Of a stretch of DNA of 55,819 nt, positions 9,025 through 18,074 are shown piece after piece. A program made the position numbers and the translations under genes. Location of the stretch: positions 1-55,819 of the forward strand of contig NZ_BSTF01000032.1 of NCBI RefSeq assembly GCF_030269365.1, in the 5' to 3' direction. This stretch comes from Lentzea sp. NBRC 102530. Its GTDB lineage: Bacteria > Actinomycetota > Actinomycetes > Mycobacteriales > Pseudonocardiaceae. The notes under the pieces were generated by a model, which was not told the DNA's origin, made no database searches, and saw nothing but the letters and a program-made list of their open reading frames with translations. The first letter of the stretch is position 1. Each line of letters starts with the position of its first letter.

Positions 9025-10586
9025 TAGGCGCACCGGGTTCCGTCGGCGGGCAACGTCTGGTCGATCAGGTACTTCACGCCCGCGGTGTCCACGCACCGGT
9101 CACCCTGCAGGAAGACCGTGTGCTGCACGCCCTCGAACGTGAGCAGCCGCGAGTTGAGCGCTTTGGCCAGGTTCACGCCGGCCTCGTACGGCGTCGCCGG
9201 GTCGCCCGTGGTGGAGATGATCAGCAGCGGCGGGATGCCGTCGGCCTTGGGCGGGCCGGTGCGCGCGGTCACCGGGGCGGGCCAGAACGCGCACGAGTCG
9301 AGCGCGGCACCGGCGGGGTTGCCGTCGTCGAGGAACGGCGCCGCCTCCTTGTACTTCTTCTGCGTCTCCAACAGCGCGTTCTTGTCCGTCAGCCGTGGGT
9401 CGTCGACGCAGTGCACGGCGTTGAACGCGTCGGTGATGGTCGAGTACTGGCCCTGGTCGTCGCGGTCGAAGTACGCGTCGGCGAGGCGCAGCAACGTCGT
9501 GCCCTTGCCGTTCTTGAGTTCGACCAGGCCGCTGAGCAGGATCGGCCAGAGCTGCTCGGAGTACATCGCCTGGATCGCGGCGGTGATGGCGTCGTTGTAC
9601 GACAGCTTGCGGTCGCCGACGTTCACGGGCTTCTGGATCAACGGGGTGGTGAGCTGCCGGAAGCTCGCGTTCGCGTCGTCACCGAGGGGGCAGTCGTTCT
9701 TCTCCCGGCACCATTTGACGAACTCGTCGAAGGCCTTCTGGAAGCCTGCTGCCTGGGCGACCAGCGACGCGAGCTGGTCCTGGGTCGGGTCCACGGCTCC
9801 GTCGAGGACGAGCGCGCGCACGTTCTGGGGGAAGGTCTCGGCGTATTCGGTGCCTATGCGGGTGCCGTACGAGTACCCGACGTAGCTCAGCTTCGCGTCG
9901 CCGAGCGCAGAGCGGAGGACATCCATGTCCTTAACTACGTCCCGCGTGCCCAAGTTGGCGAGCATTGATGCCCCGAATTTTGTACCGGCGGCACACTTCT
10001 CGGCATATGCCTTGTTCTCTTGCTCCGTTTGGGCGATTCCGGCCGGACTCGTGTCCGTGTCGAGGTCCAAACGCTCCGCGTCGCGCTCCGGTCCGGTGAG
10101 GCACTGGACCGCCGGTTCGCTCGCGCCGATGCCCCTCGGGTCGAACCCGATGAGGTCGAACTTCTCCGCGAGCTCGGTCTTGCGGTACTCGCTGATCATG
10201 CCCGCGGCCGACGCCATGCCGGACGCCCCGGGGCCGCCGGGGTTGGTGAGCAGCGAGCCGATCTTCTGCCCGGTGGCCTTGTACCGGAGGACGCCGATCG
10301 TGATCGTGTCGCCGGTTGGCTTGCTGTAGTCGAGGGGAACCCTCAGGCGTGTGCACTCGACGTCGCGCTTGCTGCCGTACGCGTCCCTGGTGGAGCCGGT
10401 CGTGGCGTAAGGCGCGCAGTTCTCCCAGCCCAGCTTCTGGCCGTAGAACTCCTCCAGGCCGGCGGGAACGACGCCGGCCGGGCCTGACTTCTCGAAGCTC
10501 ACGCCGGGCTTGGACGTCCCTTCGATGATCGTCGTGCAGGACGCGAGCAGCGGAATGACGAGCAACACGCTCAAGAGACGGACCAC
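9024..10586 (-). CDS. hip1: Lipoprotein serine hydrolase, Hip1/CaeA-like
   Basis: 520 aa, the same length as mycobacterial Hip1 (Rv2224c). The signal peptide ends in the lipobox LLASC, so the protein is membrane-anchored outside the cell. Triad candidates are Ser in GYSYG, Asp in STTGDPATPY and His in GVQHTVFLQ; NPGGPGASG forms the oxyanion loop. Hip1 is a cell-envelope protease/esterase, and a similar role is inferred. The GTG start at 10586 has no Shine-Dalgarno but lies 6 nt after a TACCAT -10, so the mRNA is probably leaderless. The gene is divergent from nadE with a very short shared promoter region. Confidence 0.85.
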   Translation of the reverse strand: MVRLLSVLLVIPLLASCTTIIEGTSKPGVSFEKSGPAGVVPAGLEEFYGQKLGWENCAPYATTGSTRDAYGSKRDVECTRLRVPLDYSKPTGDTITIGVLRYKATGQKIGSLLTNPGGPGASGMASAAGMISEYRKTELAEKFDLIGFDPRGIGASEPAVQCLTGPERDAERLDLDTDTSPAGIAQTEQENKAYAEKCAAGTKFGASMLANLGTRDVVKDMDVLRSALGDAKLSYVGYSYGTRIGTEYAETFPQNVRALVLDGAVDPTQDQLASLVAQAAGFQKAFDEFVKWCREKNDCPLGDDANASFRQLTTPLIQKPVNVGDRKLSYNDAITAAIQAMYSEQLWPILLSGLVELKNGKGTTLLRLADAYFDRDDQGQYSTITDAFNAVHCVDDPRLTDKNALLETQKKYKEAAPFLDDGNPAGAALDSCAFWPAPVTARTGPPKADGIPPLLIISTTGDPATPYEAGVNLAKALNSRLLTFEGVQHTVFLQGDRCVDTAGVKYLIDQTLPADGTRCA

Positions 10587-10598
10587 AGCCCGATGGTA
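10587..10598 (-). promoter_or_regulatory. Leaderless-type -10 of hip1
   Basis: The minus strand reads TACCAT (10593-10598), 6 nt, then GTG. It matches the actinobacterial leaderless pattern TANNNT-N6/7-RTG. Confidence 0.55.
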
Positions 10599-10615
10599 TG
10601 GGAGATGATGAGGGC

Positions 10616-12328
10616 ATGCCGCAGCTTCGGATCGCGCTCGCCCAGGTCAACGCCACTGTCGGCGATCTCCGGGGCAACGCTTCGCTGGTCGTGGACTGGA
10701 CGCGCAAGGCCCGTGAGGGCGGCGCGCACCTCGTCGTGTTCCCCGAGATGGTGCTGACCGGCTACCCGGTCGAGGACCTCGCGATCCGCACGTCGTTCGC
10801 GCGCGCGTCCGCCGAGAAGCTCGAGGAGCTGGCGCGCACGCTGGACGACGCGGGCCTGGGTTCCGTGGCGGCGGTCGTCGGCTACCTCGAACACGACTCG
10901 GTGGGCCCGCGCAACGCCGCCGCCGTGCTGCACGGCGGGCGCGTCGTCGCCCGGCAGTGCAAGCACCACCTGCCGAACTACGGCGTGTTCGACGAGCGGC
11001 GCTACTTCAAGCCCGGCTCGTCGCTCGACGTGGTGCGCGTCAACGGCGTCGAGGTCGGCATGGTGATCTGCGAGGACCTGTGGCAGGACGGCGGCCCGAT
11101 CACCGCGCTCGGTGACGCCGGCGTCGACGTCGTCGTGTCCCCGAACGCCTCCCCGTACGAGCGCAACAAGGACGACCTGCGCCTGCCGCTGGTCGCCCGC
11201 CGCGCCGCCGAGGCCCACGCGCCCCTCGCCTACTGCAACCTGGTCGGCGGCCAGGACGAGCTCGTCTTCGACGGCGACTCCCTCGTCGTCTCGGCCGAGG
11301 GCCGCCTGGTCGGCCGCGCGCCGCAGTTCGTCGAGCACCTGATGTTCGCCGACTTCGACGTCCCCGGTGACCGCGACTACGAGCAGGGCCAGATCGGCGA
11401 CTTCTACGTGCGCCGCGTGTTCCTGTCCGACGCCGCCGCCCCTTACGAGCCCTTGCCCGCGCCGCGCGTCTTCGAACCGCTGTCCGACGAGGCGGAGGTG
11501 TGGCACGCCCTCGTGACGGGCCTGCGCGACTACGTGCACAAGAACGGCTTCCGCTCCGTGGTGCTCGGCCTGTCCGGTGGCATCGACTCGGCCGTGGTCG
11601 CCTCTCTGGCCGTGGACGCCCTCGGCGCCGACGCGGTCTATGGCGTCTCGATGCCGTCCTCCTACTCGTCGGAGCACTCCCGCTCGGACGCCTCCGACAT
11701 GGCCGCGCGCACCGGCCTGCACTTCACCACCGAGCCGATCGGCGAGATGGTCTCCGTCTACGTCTCGCAGCTGAAGCTGTCCGGCCTGGCCGAGGAGAAC
11801 ATCCAGGCCCGCTGCCGGGGCATGCTGCTGATGGCGTTGTCGAACCAGGACGGCCACCTGGTGCTGGCGACGGGCAACAAGTCCGAGCTGGCTGTCGGCT
11901 ACTCGACCATCTACGGCGACGCGGTCGGCGGCTACGCCCCGATCAAGGACGTGCTGAAGACCCTGGTCTGGGACCTCGCCCGCTGGCGCAACGCCGAGGC
12001 GGAGAAGCGCGGCGAGACCCCGCCCATCCCGGAGAACTCGATCTCCAAGCCGCCGTCGGCCGAACTGCGCCCCGGCCAGGTCGACACCGACTCGCTGCCG
12101 GACTACGAGGTGCTCGACGCGTTGCTGGACGACTACGTCCACGACGACAAGGGCTACGACGCGCTGATCGAGGCGGGCCACGCCCCCGAACTCGTCGACC
12201 GGGTCCTGCGGATGGTCGACAAGGCCGAGTACAAGCGCCGCCAGTACCCGCCGGGCACGAAGATCTCGAACAAGGCGTTCGGCCGCGACCGCCGCCTGCC
12301 GATCACGAACGGCTGGCGCGAGGGCTGA
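10616..12328 (+). CDS. nadE: Glutamine-dependent NAD+ synthetase
   Basis: 570 aa. It converts nicotinate adenine dinucleotide to NAD+ with ATP, using ammonia released from glutamine by its own amidase domain. Residues 1-270 are the nitrilase-like glutaminase with Glu in PEMVLTGYP, Lys in CKHHLPNYGVF and the nucleophile Cys in GMVICEDLW. Residues about 290-570 are the synthetase with the P-loop LGLSGGIDSAVV and the NAD-site ATGNKSELAVGY. The start MPQLRIALAQVN fits the nitrilase beginning, so the ATG at 10616 is preferred over one 6 codons earlier. The last 26 bp overlap a convergent hypothetical gene. Confidence 0.93.
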   Translation: MPQLRIALAQVNATVGDLRGNASLVVDWTRKAREGGAHLVVFPEMVLTGYPVEDLAIRTSFARASAEKLEELARTLDDAGLGSVAAVVGYLEHDSVGPRNAAAVLHGGRVVARQCKHHLPNYGVFDERRYFKPGSSLDVVRVNGVEVGMVICEDLWQDGGPITALGDAGVDVVVSPNASPYERNKDDLRLPLVARRAAEAHAPLAYCNLVGGQDELVFDGDSLVVSAEGRLVGRAPQFVEHLMFADFDVPGDRDYEQGQIGDFYVRRVFLSDAAAPYEPLPAPRVFEPLSDEAEVWHALVTGLRDYVHKNGFRSVVLGLSGGIDSAVVASLAVDALGADAVYGVSMPSSYSSEHSRSDASDMAARTGLHFTTEPIGEMVSVYVSQLKLSGLAEENIQARCRGMLLMALSNQDGHLVLATGNKSELAVGYSTIYGDAVGGYAPIKDVLKTLVWDLARWRNAEAEKRGETPPIPENSISKPPSAELRPGQVDTDSLPDYEVLDALLDDYVHDDKGYDALIEAGHAPELVDRVLRMVDKAEYKRRQYPPGTKISNKAFGRDRRLPITNGWREG

Positions 12329-12911
12329 GCAGCCCGCCGACGCCCTCGTGAACGCGGGCGTACCGCCCCTCGGGCTGGTCGTAGTACTCGGCCAGCCCGC
12401 CGTGGATCGAGACGAACGTCGTACCGGCGCGCCACCAGGTGTCGGCGACACCGCGCACCTCCTCGACGGGCTCGAAGCCGTCCAGGTCCACCTCGCGCAC
12501 CTTGGTGATCTTCTGGGCCTCGATGGCGGCGTAGTGGGCGAAGGCGAGGGACTCGATCCAGCCCTCCACCGACTCGTGCAGCGCGACGAACCTGCCGCAG
12601 CCGAGGCCGAACTCGCCGTCCGGTCCGATGTCGAAGGTGTAGGGCAGGGCGCTGCGCGAGTGACCCGCGTCGAACCTGTCGGCACCGTCCGCGCCGGTCG
12701 GCAGATCCGCGGCGAAGCACCGCGGTCCGCCGTCGTAGGCGAGGGAGGGCGGCAGGACCAGACCGCCCCACCGTCCGTGGTGCTCCGCCGCCCGGTCGAT
12801 CACGGACTCGCTCACGTTCGCCGCCCGCCACCGCTCCCGGTCGAACGGCGCAACGTCGAGGCGGTGGCCGTGCGTGGTCACGAAGTACCGGGCCACGAAG
12901 CTGAGGGACAC
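12303..12911 (-). CDS. Conserved-looking hypothetical protein
   Basis: 202 aa from the GTG at 12911; an upstream start at 12989 would run into the neighbouring kinase gene. I do not recognise the family with confidence. The sequence is soluble, without signal or membrane segments, and rich in aromatic and acidic residues (DRAAEHHGRWGGLVLPP, GLGCGRFVALHESVEGWIES). The general look resembles small SMI1/SUKH-like or other uncharacterised actinobacterial proteins, but no diagnostic motif is visible. It ends inside nadE (26-bp convergent overlap) and starts 56 bp from the divergent histidine kinase gene. Confidence 0.6.
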   Translation of the reverse strand: MSLSFVARYFVTTHGHRLDVAPFDRERWRAANVSESVIDRAAEHHGRWGGLVLPPSLAYDGGPRCFAADLPTGADGADRFDAGHSRSALPYTFDIGPDGEFGLGCGRFVALHESVEGWIESLAFAHYAAIEAQKITKVREVDLDGFEPVEEVRGVADTWWRAGTTFVSIHGGLAEYYDQPEGRYARVHEGVGGLLSPRASRS

Positions 12912-12954
12912 AGGAGTGGAGTCTGCTCTACCGCGCGCTCCGGGCAGGGCCGGA

Positions 12955-12967
12955 TACGTTTCTCCAC
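12955..12967 (+). promoter_or_regulatory. Leaderless-type -10 of the histidine kinase gene
   Basis: TACGTT (12955-12960), 7 nt, then ATG at 12968. No ribosome binding site is present upstream of the ATG. Confidence 0.5.
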
Positions 12968-14158
12968 ATGAAACGGATCTGGGCGGCACTTGTCTACCTC
13001 GCGACGGGTCTGCTGACGGCCATAGCGTCGTGGCTCGCCATCGGCGTGCTGCTGCTCTCCGTCGTAGTCCTGCCGTTGCTGCCCATCACCGCGCCGTACA
13101 TCCGTCGAATCGTGGACTTCGACCGCCGACGGCTCGCGCGGTTCGCGGGCGTTGAGGTGCAGTCGCCGCCTCCGCTCGACGGACCGTGGCTGCACCGCGC
13201 CCAGGGCGTGCTCGCCGATCCGCACAGCAGGCGAGACGGACTCTGGCTGATCACGCACGCCGTCGTCGGAACGCTCCTCGGCTCGATCGCGATCGGCATC
13301 CCGGGCGCACTGATCCAGCAGCCGGTCGTGGCGCTCACGTGGTGGACGGTCCCGGGCGGCGTCGAGAACTCGTTCGGCGTGCGCGTCGACTCCTGGGCGA
13401 TGGCGTTCCTGAGCGTGCCGATCGCGATCGTGCTGGTGTTGATCACCATGCAACTCCCCCGGCTGGCGCACTTCGACGCGAGACTCGCGGCCAAGGTGCT
13501 GGCGGCCCCGAAGGCGTCGCTGGAGAAGCGCCTCGCCGAGGTGGTCGCCACCAGGGCGGCCGCGCTGCAAGCACATGGCGCGGAACTGCGCAGGATCGAG
13601 CGGAACCTGCACGACGGCACGCAGAACAAGCTGGTCGGCGTGGTCATGATGCTCGGCATCGCCGAACGCACCCTCAAGCAGAACCCCGACAACGCCGCGC
13701 AGGCCCTCCTCCGAGCACAGGACGCGGCAGGCGACGCACTCGAGGAACTCAGGAACGTCGTGCGCAGCATTCACCCGCCGGTGTTGGATGATCTGGGTCT
13801 GGACGGGGCGATCCAGGCGCTGGCGGCGCGGTGCCCGGTGCCGTGCGTGCTGACGGCCGAGCCGCTGGGGCGGTTGCCCGCGGCGGTGGAGGCCGCGGCG
13901 TACTTCGCGGTGGCGGAGGCCCTCACCAACGTGGCCAAGCACAGCGGTGCGCAGCGGGCGTGGGTCAGCCTCAACATCATCAACGAGCAGCTCACCGTCA
14001 TCGTCCACGACGACGGCAAGGGTGGCGCGGACGAGAAGCAGGGGACGGGGTTGGACGGCATTCGCGGCAGGGTGGCGGCGTTGGACGGCAACGCGGAGCT
14101 CACCAGTCCTGAAGGTGGGCCCACGGTGCTCACCGTCGTGCTGCCGGTGGGGAGGTAA
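12968..14158 (+). CDS. NarL-family sensor histidine kinase
   Basis: 396 aa. The N-terminal half has about four hydrophobic segments (for example residues 8-40, 95-125, 135-165) and looks like the putative-sensor transmembrane domain of actinobacterial kinases. The HisKA_3 dimerisation box is at about 207-225 (RRIERNLHDGTQNKLVGV, His in LHDGT). The ATP-binding domain follows at about 310-390 (EALTNVAKHSGAQ, HDDGKGG, GTGLDGIRGRV). It phosphorylates itself and passes the phosphate to the response regulator 4 nt downstream. The stimulus is unknown; convergent lysX raises the possibility of an envelope signal, but that is context only. Confidence 0.88.
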   Translation: MKRIWAALVYLATGLLTAIASWLAIGVLLLSVVVLPLLPITAPYIRRIVDFDRRRLARFAGVEVQSPPPLDGPWLHRAQGVLADPHSRRDGLWLITHAVVGTLLGSIAIGIPGALIQQPVVALTWWTVPGGVENSFGVRVDSWAMAFLSVPIAIVLVLITMQLPRLAHFDARLAAKVLAAPKASLEKRLAEVVATRAAALQAHGAELRRIERNLHDGTQNKLVGVVMMLGIAERTLKQNPDNAAQALLRAQDAAGDALEELRNVVRSIHPPVLDDLGLDGAIQALAARCPVPCVLTAEPLGRLPAAVEAAAYFAVAEALTNVAKHSGAQRAWVSLNIINEQLTVIVHDDGKGGADEKQGTGLDGIRGRVAALDGNAELTSPEGGPTVLTVVLPVGR

Positions 14159-14162
14159 GGCG

Positions 14163-14810
14163 ATGCGGATCGTGATCGCCGAAGACGACGCGCTGCTTCG
14201 CGAGGGGCTGACGTTGTTGTTGCGCAACGAAGGTCTGGACGTGGTGGCGGCCACCGACAACCCGGACGACCTGCTGAAGGCAGTCGCCGAGCACGAGCCG
14301 GACATCGCCGTGGTCGACGTGCGGATGCCGCCGACGTTCACCGACGAAGGCCTGAAAGCCGCAGTCGAGGCACGGCGCAGGCACCCGAAGCTGGCCGTGC
14401 TCGTGCTGAGTGCCTGGGTCGAGCAGAGCTACGCGCACGAACTGCTGGCCGGCACGAGCGGTGGGGTCGGGTACCTGCTCAAGGAACGGGTCGGCAAGGT
14501 CGCCGACTTCCTCGACTCACTCCACCGCGTCGCGAACGGCGGCACGGCGCTCGACCCCGAGGTCGTGTCGCAGCTGCTGGTGCGGCGAAAGGCGGACGAC
14601 GCGCTGAGTGTGTTGTCTCCGCGCGAACGCGAGGTCCTCGGACTGATGGCGCAGGGACTGTCGAACGCCGCCATCGGCGAGCAGCTCGTCCTCAGCGCCG
14701 GAGCCGTGCACAAGCACATCGGCAACGTGTTCCTGAAGCTCGGCCTCAACACCGAGGACGGCTCGGGCGACCGCAGGGTCCAGGCCGTCCTCGCGTACCT
14801 CCAGCACTGA
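14163..14810 (+). CDS. LuxR/NarL-type response regulator
   Basis: 215 aa. The receiver domain (1-120) has acidic residues in IAEDDALLREG, the phospho-Asp in AVVDVRMPP (about residue 53) and Lys in GYLLKERVG. The C-terminal LuxR helix-turn-helix runs from about 145 to 210 (LSPREREVLGLMAQGLSN, AVHKHIGNVFLKLGL). The ATG at 14163 has GGGGAGG just upstream, inside the end of the kinase gene, so both are one operon. Its stop codon abuts the lysX stop with no base between, leaving no space for a terminator. Confidence 0.92.
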   Translation: MRIVIAEDDALLREGLTLLLRNEGLDVVAATDNPDDLLKAVAEHEPDIAVVDVRMPPTFTDEGLKAAVEARRRHPKLAVLVLSAWVEQSYAHELLAGTSGGVGYLLKERVGKVADFLDSLHRVANGGTALDPEVVSQLLVRRKADDALSVLSPREREVLGLMAQGLSNAAIGEQLVLSAGAVHKHIGNVFLKLGLNTEDGSGDRRVQAVLAYLQH

Positions 14811-17800
14811 TCACTGAGGACGGACGAAGGGGAAGAGCACGGTCTGCCGGATCGACGTGCCGGTCAGCATCATCAGCAACCGGTCGACGCCCATGCCGAG
14901 CCCGCCCGTCGGCGGCATGCCGTGCTCCAGCGCGCGCAGGAAGTCCTCGTCCAGTTCCATCGCCTCGACGTCGCCGGACGCGGCCTTGAGCGACTGCGCC
15001 TCCAGCCGTCGCCGCTGCTCCAGCGGGTCGGTCAGCTCCGAGTAGGCGGTGCCGATCTCCGCGCCGAACGCCACCAGGTCCCAGCGTTCGGCGAGCCTGG
15101 CGTCGACCCGGTGCTGCCGGGTCAGCGGTGACACCGACGTCGGGAAGTCGATGTAGAACGTCGGCCCGACGGTGGACGCCTCGACGAACGAGTCGTAGGC
15201 CTCCTGCACGAGCTGCCCGTGGTCCCAGTCCTCGTTGATCTCCACACCCCGCGCCGAAAGCAACGCACGCAGCTCCGGCACCGAGGTGTCCGGAGTCACC
15301 TCGGTCTCCAAGGCCGAGGAGACCGCCGTGTAGACGGGGATCACCGGCCACTCCCCCGAGATGTCGAACGTGCCCTCGGGCCGGTGTGCGACCTCCTCGC
15401 CGAACGCCTCCCGCGCGGCGTGCTGGATCAACGTGCGCACCAGGTCGAGCATGACCCGGTAGTCCGCATAGGACTGGTAGGCCTCCAGCATCGTGAACTC
15501 GGGGTTGTGCGTGGCGTCCGCACCTTCGTTGCGGAAGTTGCGGTTCAGCTCGAACACCCGGTCCACGCCCGCGACGCACAGCCGTTTCAGGTACAGCTCC
15601 GGCGCGATCCGCAGGTACATCCGCATGTCGTAGGCGTTGATGTGGGTGACGAACGGCCGTGCGTTCGCGCCACCGTGCACGGCCTGCAGCATCGGCGTCT
15701 CGACTTCGAGGTACTCCTGCGAGTGCAGGAACTCGCGCACGCTGCGGATGACGTCGCTGCGCAGCTTCAGCAGGTGCGCGGAGTCGGCGTTCACCACCAG
15801 GTCGAGGTAGCGCTGGCGGACGCGGGCCTCCGGGTCGGTGAAGCCCTTGCGCTTGTCCGGCAACGGGTGCAGGCACTTCGCGGTCATCGACCACGACTCC
15901 ACCCGCACGGAGATCTCGCCGTGGTCGGACTTGATCACAGTGCCCGTCACGCCCACGTGGTCGCCGAGGTCGACGTCCGACTTCCAAGACGCCAGCCCAT
16001 CACCCAACGAGTCCACCGACAGCATCAGCTGGATCTCACCGCTGAAGTCCCGCACCCGCGCGAAGCAGAGCTTGCCCATCTCCCGCAACGCCACCACGCG
16101 CCCGGTGACCGAGACCTGCTCGCCGAACCGTTCCCGCGCTCCCGCGAGGAGGTCCGAGCGCTCGAAGCCCACCGGGTACGGGTCGACGCCGGCCGCGACC
16201 AGCCGTTCGACCTTCGCGATCCGCACCCGCACCTGCTCCGGCCGCCGCACCGCCTTCGGTTCGACGCGCAGCGCGTCGATCTCGGCCACGCGCGCCGCGA
16301 ACTCGTCGCTCACGTCCGTCTTCTGCAACGCCCGCTTGCGCAGCGACCGCAGCGACGGCACGAACCCCTCGGCCACGCCGGCCGCGATGCTGACCCGCGG
16401 CAACGACCGCGAACGCTGGTAGCAGAGGAACCTCGGCTCCCACTCCGGCAGGTACTTGGCGTTCGACCGGTAGAGCGACTCCAGCTGGAAGAACCGCGAC
16501 GCCAGCGACAACACCCGCCGCCACGCCCGCAGCACCGGCCCGGCGCCGATCTTCTCGCCCTCCTCGAACACCGCGCGGAACATCGCGAAGTTCAACGAGA
16601 TCCTTTGCACGCCAAGGTGTCCGGCGGCTGCGGCGAGCTGGGCGACCATGTACTCGTTGAGGCCGTTCTCCGCGGCGCGGTCCCGGCGCATCAGGTCCAG
16701 CGACACGCCACGACGGCCCCACGGCACGAACGACAGGAGCCCGCGCAGCGCACCGGACGCGTCATAGGCCTCGACCATCACGCAACGGCCGTCGCTCGGA
16801 TCTCCCAGGCGTCCCAGCGCCATCGAGAACCCGCGCTCGGTCTCCGCACCGCGCCAGGCCTCCGCCAGGTCCAGGATGGACGCCATCTCGTCCGGCGCGA
16901 TCTCGCTGTGGCGGCGGACGCGCGTGGTGTACCCGGCCCGTTCGACGCGCGACACCGCCTGGCGCAGCCCCTTGCGTTCCGGACCGGCCAGCACGAACCG
17001 GCGGACGTCCAGGATCGCCTCGTCCCCGATCTCCAACGCCTTGAGCCCGGCGTCGGAGTAGACCTGCGCACCACGTTCGGACGCGCCGAGCACACCCGGC
17101 ATCCAGCCGTAGGTGCGGGCCTCGGCGAGCCACGCCAGCACGGCCTCGGGCCAGTGCTCCTCGTCGCCGATCGGGTCGGCCGAGGCCAGCGTGACACCGC
17201 CGATCACCCGGTACGTCAGCGCGGCCCGCCCGGAAGCCGCGAACACCACGCTCTTGTCGCGCCGGGTCGCGAAGTAGCCGAGCGAGTCGGGCTCGCCGTC
17301 GGCCGCGAGCAGGCGGCGCACGTCGAGCTCCTGGTCGCCGGTGATCATGCTCTGGCTGCGGACGCCCCGGAAGAACAGGTACATCGCGCGGATCGCGACG
17401 AGCGCGCCGAGCAGGCCCAGCACGACGCTCAGCCACTGCGGGCCCTCGGGGATGTCCAGCCGTCCCAGCCGGACGACCTCACCCGTGGCCTGGTTCGCCG
17501 CCCACGCGAGCTTGTCGGTCTGCGCGACCAGCTTGCCGGGGAAGACCTCGGTGAGGCCCCAGCCGAGCAGGACCAGCGCGATCATGCCCAGCACGAACGA
17601 CGCAAGCGCTTGCCGCCACGCACCGCGGGCCAGCCTGGCGGGGAACGCCTCGCGCACGACGAACAGCAGCGTCACCATCACGAGCGAGGTCCCGACCCCG
17701 ATGCCGAGAAACACCCAGTGCGGCTTCTCGCCCTCGTCCAGGACTTCTTCAGGTGCCAGGGCCAAGATGACCATGATGAAGCCGACCAGCACCAGGCCCA

Positions 17801-18053
17801 TGACCTGGAACAGCAGCAGCGTCCACAGCGCCGCTCGCTTGTGCCTGCGCAGGGCGGCGCCCAGCACGAAGAACACCATCGCGATGAACAGGTTGCCGTC
17901 GATCGGCAGCCCGAAGAAGTACCCGATGCCGTCCGCGACGTCGGTGAACCAGCTGTCCTCCGGCAGGAACACTCTGAGCAGCGACAACACCCCGGCCAGC
18001 TGCACGATCGTCGCGATCGCTCCCGCGGTCTTCCACTTCCACGCCGGTGCCAC
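14811..18053 (-). CDS. lysX: LysX: lysyl-tRNA synthetase fused to phosphatidylglycerol lysyltransferase
   Basis: 1080 aa. Residues 1-240 hold the membrane helices, about 240-550 the MprF-type transferase domain (DUF2156/GNAT-like, RISLNFAMFRAVFEEGEK), about 608-717 an OB-fold anticodon-binding domain, and about 740-1080 the class II LysRS core (RFVTHINAYDMRMYLRIAP, FRNEGADATHNPEFTMLEAY, GLGMGVDRLLMMLTG). The protein charges tRNA-Lys and moves lysine to phosphatidylglycerol, which lowers the negative charge of the membrane and protects against cationic peptides. The GTG at 18053 is chosen because GGGAG stands 5 nt upstream and homology begins there. Only 21 bp separate it from the divergent hydrolase gene. 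Confidence 0.92.
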   Translation of the reverse strand: MAPAWKWKTAGAIATIVQLAGVLSLLRVFLPEDSWFTDVADGIGYFFGLPIDGNLFIAMVFFVLGAALRRHKRAALWTLLLFQVMGLVLVGFIMVILALAPEEVLDEGEKPHWVFLGIGVGTSLVMVTLLFVVREAFPARLARGAWRQALASFVLGMIALVLLGWGLTEVFPGKLVAQTDKLAWAANQATGEVVRLGRLDIPEGPQWLSVVLGLLGALVAIRAMYLFFRGVRSQSMITGDQELDVRRLLAADGEPDSLGYFATRRDKSVVFAASGRAALTYRVIGGVTLASADPIGDEEHWPEAVLAWLAEARTYGWMPGVLGASERGAQVYSDAGLKALEIGDEAILDVRRFVLAGPERKGLRQAVSRVERAGYTTRVRRHSEIAPDEMASILDLAEAWRGAETERGFSMALGRLGDPSDGRCVMVEAYDASGALRGLLSFVPWGRRGVSLDLMRRDRAAENGLNEYMVAQLAAAAGHLGVQRISLNFAMFRAVFEEGEKIGAGPVLRAWRRVLSLASRFFQLESLYRSNAKYLPEWEPRFLCYQRSRSLPRVSIAAGVAEGFVPSLRSLRKRALQKTDVSDEFAARVAEIDALRVEPKAVRRPEQVRVRIAKVERLVAAGVDPYPVGFERSDLLAGARERFGEQVSVTGRVVALREMGKLCFARVRDFSGEIQLMLSVDSLGDGLASWKSDVDLGDHVGVTGTVIKSDHGEISVRVESWSMTAKCLHPLPDKRKGFTDPEARVRQRYLDLVVNADSAHLLKLRSDVIRSVREFLHSQEYLEVETPMLQAVHGGANARPFVTHINAYDMRMYLRIAPELYLKRLCVAGVDRVFELNRNFRNEGADATHNPEFTMLEAYQSYADYRVMLDLVRTLIQHAAREAFGEEVAHRPEGTFDISGEWPVIPVYTAVSSALETEVTPDTSVPELRALLSARGVEINEDWDHGQLVQEAYDSFVEASTVGPTFYIDFPTSVSPLTRQHRVDARLAERWDLVAFGAEIGTAYSELTDPLEQRRRLEAQSLKAASGDVEAMELDEDFLRALEHGMPPTGGLGMGVDRLLMMLTGTSIRQTVLFPFVRPQ

Positions 18054-18074
18054 TTCAACTCCCGAGGTCTGCCG

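Noticed and set aside
15219..18074. Long plus-strand ORF reading into the alpha/beta hydrolase
   Set aside because: Opposite lysX the translation is low-complexity His/Arg/Leu sequence; the true hydrolase starts at 18075 with its own ribosome binding site.
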